Shown here piece by piece: positions 29,179 to 30,347 of a stretch of 30,347 nt of DNA. Origin of the DNA: a virus; IMG/VR virus record IMGVR_UViG_3300027859_000058, positions 1 to 30,347 of that record; one strand, given 5' to 3'. Position numbers and translations under genes: made by a program. The number at the start of each line of letters is the position of its first letter. The stretch's first letter is position 1. The notes beneath the pieces are model-generated. The model was not told the DNA's origin, did no database searches, and saw only the letters and a list, made by a program, of their open reading frames with translations.

Positions 29179-29574
29179 TTAGTGTATGGTATAATCTTTA
29201 TCCTTGAGGATTCTTTCTTCATCATATCGATCCATTAGTTCTTCTTCTAATTCTTTCATGATTTGAATGTCGGATTTAGGAGAAGGAACTGGCCTTCTTC
29301 TTTCATTTAACTTTAAAGCAAAGTCAATGTAAGCTTCTTTCACATCCTCAGCAACTTGAACATGACTTAAAATAGTTCTCTTTAGAACTTTAAAAGCTTT
29401 TGTTTCTGAGAATGGAAACCATGGAGTAAATTGGAATCCACCTATAAGATTACTTGTTATAACCAAAGGTCTTTCGATTATATAAGAATCATCGTTTTTC
29501 ACTGAACATAGTGCGATAATTTCTTCGCCATTCATTAGCTTAAAGTGTCTTATGTTTAGTTCCTTTACTTCCAT
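29179..29574 (-). CDS. Sm-like protein, larger paralogue of 13990-14274
   Basis: The 131-residue protein has RHFKLMNGEEIIALCSVKND, then IIERPLVITSNLIGGFQFTP, WFPFSETKAF and HVQVAEDVKEAYIDFA, parallel to the 94-residue protein. It adds a charged C-terminal tail of about 40 residues (EELMDRYDEERILKDKDY). An Sm-type beta barrel is suggested by the first strands; RNA binding is unproved. No Shine-Dalgarno precedes the ATG, which lies two bases from the uvsW stop, so coupling to uvsW translation is likely. A TATAAATA there belongs to the uvsW coding end. Confidence 0.68.
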   Translation of the reverse strand: MEVKELNIRHFKLMNGEEIIALCSVKNDDSYIIERPLVITSNLIGGFQFTPWFPFSETKAFKVLKRTILSHVQVAEDVKEAYIDFALKLNERRRPVPSPKSDIQIMKELEEELMDRYDEERILKDKDYTIH

Positions 29575-29575
29575 A

Positions 29576-30347
29576 TTATATATTTATATCATGCAGATTG
29601 TAATCAAACTTTTCTTTGGAATATATTTTAATTCTTTCAGCTGCATGGTTGAGTGTATAGTTTTTCCTTGACTTCCAATGTAAATCATCAGCTATGTCAA
29701 AGACCTTAGTATTTCTACCGTCCGGAGATTTCCTCAAACCTCTTCCTATTGATTGTAGGACTCTAATTTGAGATTTACTAGGACTTGCAAAAACAATATT
29801 GTGAAGACGCTTAATGTTAATACCAGTAGAAAAGGTACCAAGAGAAGCCACAATAATTGCATTGTCCTCTTTTTCAGTAATTGCACGGGTATCTTCTCTG
29901 CTATCAACATCGGTTTCTCCAGATACATAGAATAGTTTTCTATCATCTTTTATTTTTTCCTTTAATAAATTGTGTAATGGTTTTCCATGCTTTTCAACAT
30001 AATTAAATAATACTAATGTATTACCTTCTAGGTCTAAAGCCAGGTTAGCTATAAAGTTATTTCTTGGTTGATATCCTACTATAAAATCTATCTCTTCCTG
30101 ATAATCTCTTTGTACTTTACAGTATTCATCTTTATATTTTAATAATAACATATCGATACTTAACTTAGCAAGAGTATCATCATCCATTAATTGTTTTGTG
30201 GTTGTGACTTTATGTACAGGCCCAAATAAACCTTCCAATACTAATTGATGTGTTTGAGTACCATCTAACGTACCAGTACATCCTATACGATATTCAGCTT
30301 CAGTACATTTTTCCATAATTGATGTTAATGATTTAGCTTTAAACTGA
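29576..30347 (-). CDS. uvsW: UvsW helicase, C-terminal part (cut by window edge)
   Basis: This is the second RecA-like domain of an SF2 helicase; T4 UvsW unwinds R-loops and branched DNA and shifts replication from origins to recombination. Visible motifs are CTGTLDG (motif III region), NTLVLFNYVEKHG (IV), VASLGTFSTGINIKRLHNIV (V) and QSIGRGLRKS (VI). The frame stays open to the right edge (FKAKSLTSIMEKC), so the internal ATG at 30316 is not the start and about half the protein lies outside. It ends KEKFDYNLHDINI. Confidence 0.94.
   Translation of the reverse strand, partial: QFKAKSLTSIMEKCTEAEYRIGCTGTLDGTQTHQLVLEGLFGPVHKVTTTKQLMDDDTLAKLSIDMLLLKYKDEYCKVQRDYQEEIDFIVGYQPRNNFIANLALDLEGNTLVLFNYVEKHGKPLHNLLKEKIKDDRKLFYVSGETDVDSREDTRAITEKEDNAIIVASLGTFSTGINIKRLHNIVFASPSKSQIRVLQSIGRGLRKSPDGRNTKVFDIADDLHWKSRKNYTLNHAAERIKIYSKEKFDYNLHDINI

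Noticed and set aside
29581-29588. TATAAATA before the Sm-like gene
   Set aside because: It encodes the last uvsW codons and lies only seven bases from the ATG, too close for a start site and leader.
1-30347. tRNA genes, CRISPR arrays, insertion sequences, attachment sites
   Set aside because: No cloverleaf, spaced direct repeats, transposase or terminal repeats were seen; intergenic gaps are mostly under 180 bases and explained by promoters and hairpins.

Overview
The window reads as part of the genome of a lytic, T4-like marine myovirus. By eye it is AT-rich, roughly one third G+C. Every gene I accept lies on the minus strand, in tightly packed and often overlapping order. Recognisable T4 homologues, read leftwards from the right edge, are uvsW (cut by the window edge), 55, 47, 46, 45, 44, 62, regA, 43, 42, uvsX and 41. 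Between them sit genes typical of ocean T4-like phages: a MoxR/CobS-type ATPase with a CobT-like VWA protein, Hsp20, ribosomal protein bS21, a 2OG-Fe(II) oxygenase and a MazG-like hydrolase. bS21, CobS/CobT and the AT-richness resemble pelagimyophages or cyanomyophages. No photosynthesis gene is present, so the host (for example SAR11) is only a guess. I see no tRNA, CRISPR or insertion sequence, and no gene-free stretch over 300 bases.

Layout from right to left in transcription order: 30347-29179, the uvsW C-terminal part and an Sm-like protein; 29030-25509, late sigma factor gp55 and the Mre11/Rad50-type pair gp47/gp46 with a 55-residue ORF coupled between them; 25381-21081, the HExxH-VWA / MoxR pair, a DUF3310 protein and a putative PD-(D/E)XK protein; 21023-18080, clamp, clamp loader and RegA, with a late-type unit inserted; 17899-17240, Hsp20 and a 48-residue membrane protein as a late-type unit; 17148-12212, DNA polymerase, a UDG-like protein, an Sm-like paralogue, a MazG-like protein, an AEP-primase-like protein and an SNase; 12161-5217, a DNA-modification and nucleotide block; 5182-1986, bS21, UvsX, a small protein, the gp41 helicase and a membrane peptide; 1924-1367, the oxygenase; 1281-138, five coupled small unknown genes; below 86, the start of a probable late gene.

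The most interesting block is 5217-12161. It encodes a close T4 gp42 homologue (dCMP hydroxymethylase), dCMP deaminase, a DUF1599 protein, a GT-A enzyme resembling TET-associated glycosyltransferases, a GT-B-like glycosyltransferase, an EcbF-like HAD phosphatase, a nucleotidyltransferase-kinase fusion and a divergent C5-cytosine methyltransferase. Together they suggest 5-hydroxymethylcytosine DNA decorated with an activated group that the phage helps to make.

Transcription is unusually legible. Eleven near-identical sigma70-type promoters (TTTACA or TGTACA, exactly 17 bp, TATAAT, with A/T-rich upstream tracts) start the operons. Several lie inside the 3' end of the preceding gene, and one faces the other way, antisense to the Sm-like gene and uvsW. 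Three well-placed TATAAATA motifs match the T4 late promoter recognised by gp55. All functions are inferred from reading the sequence; no search was run.
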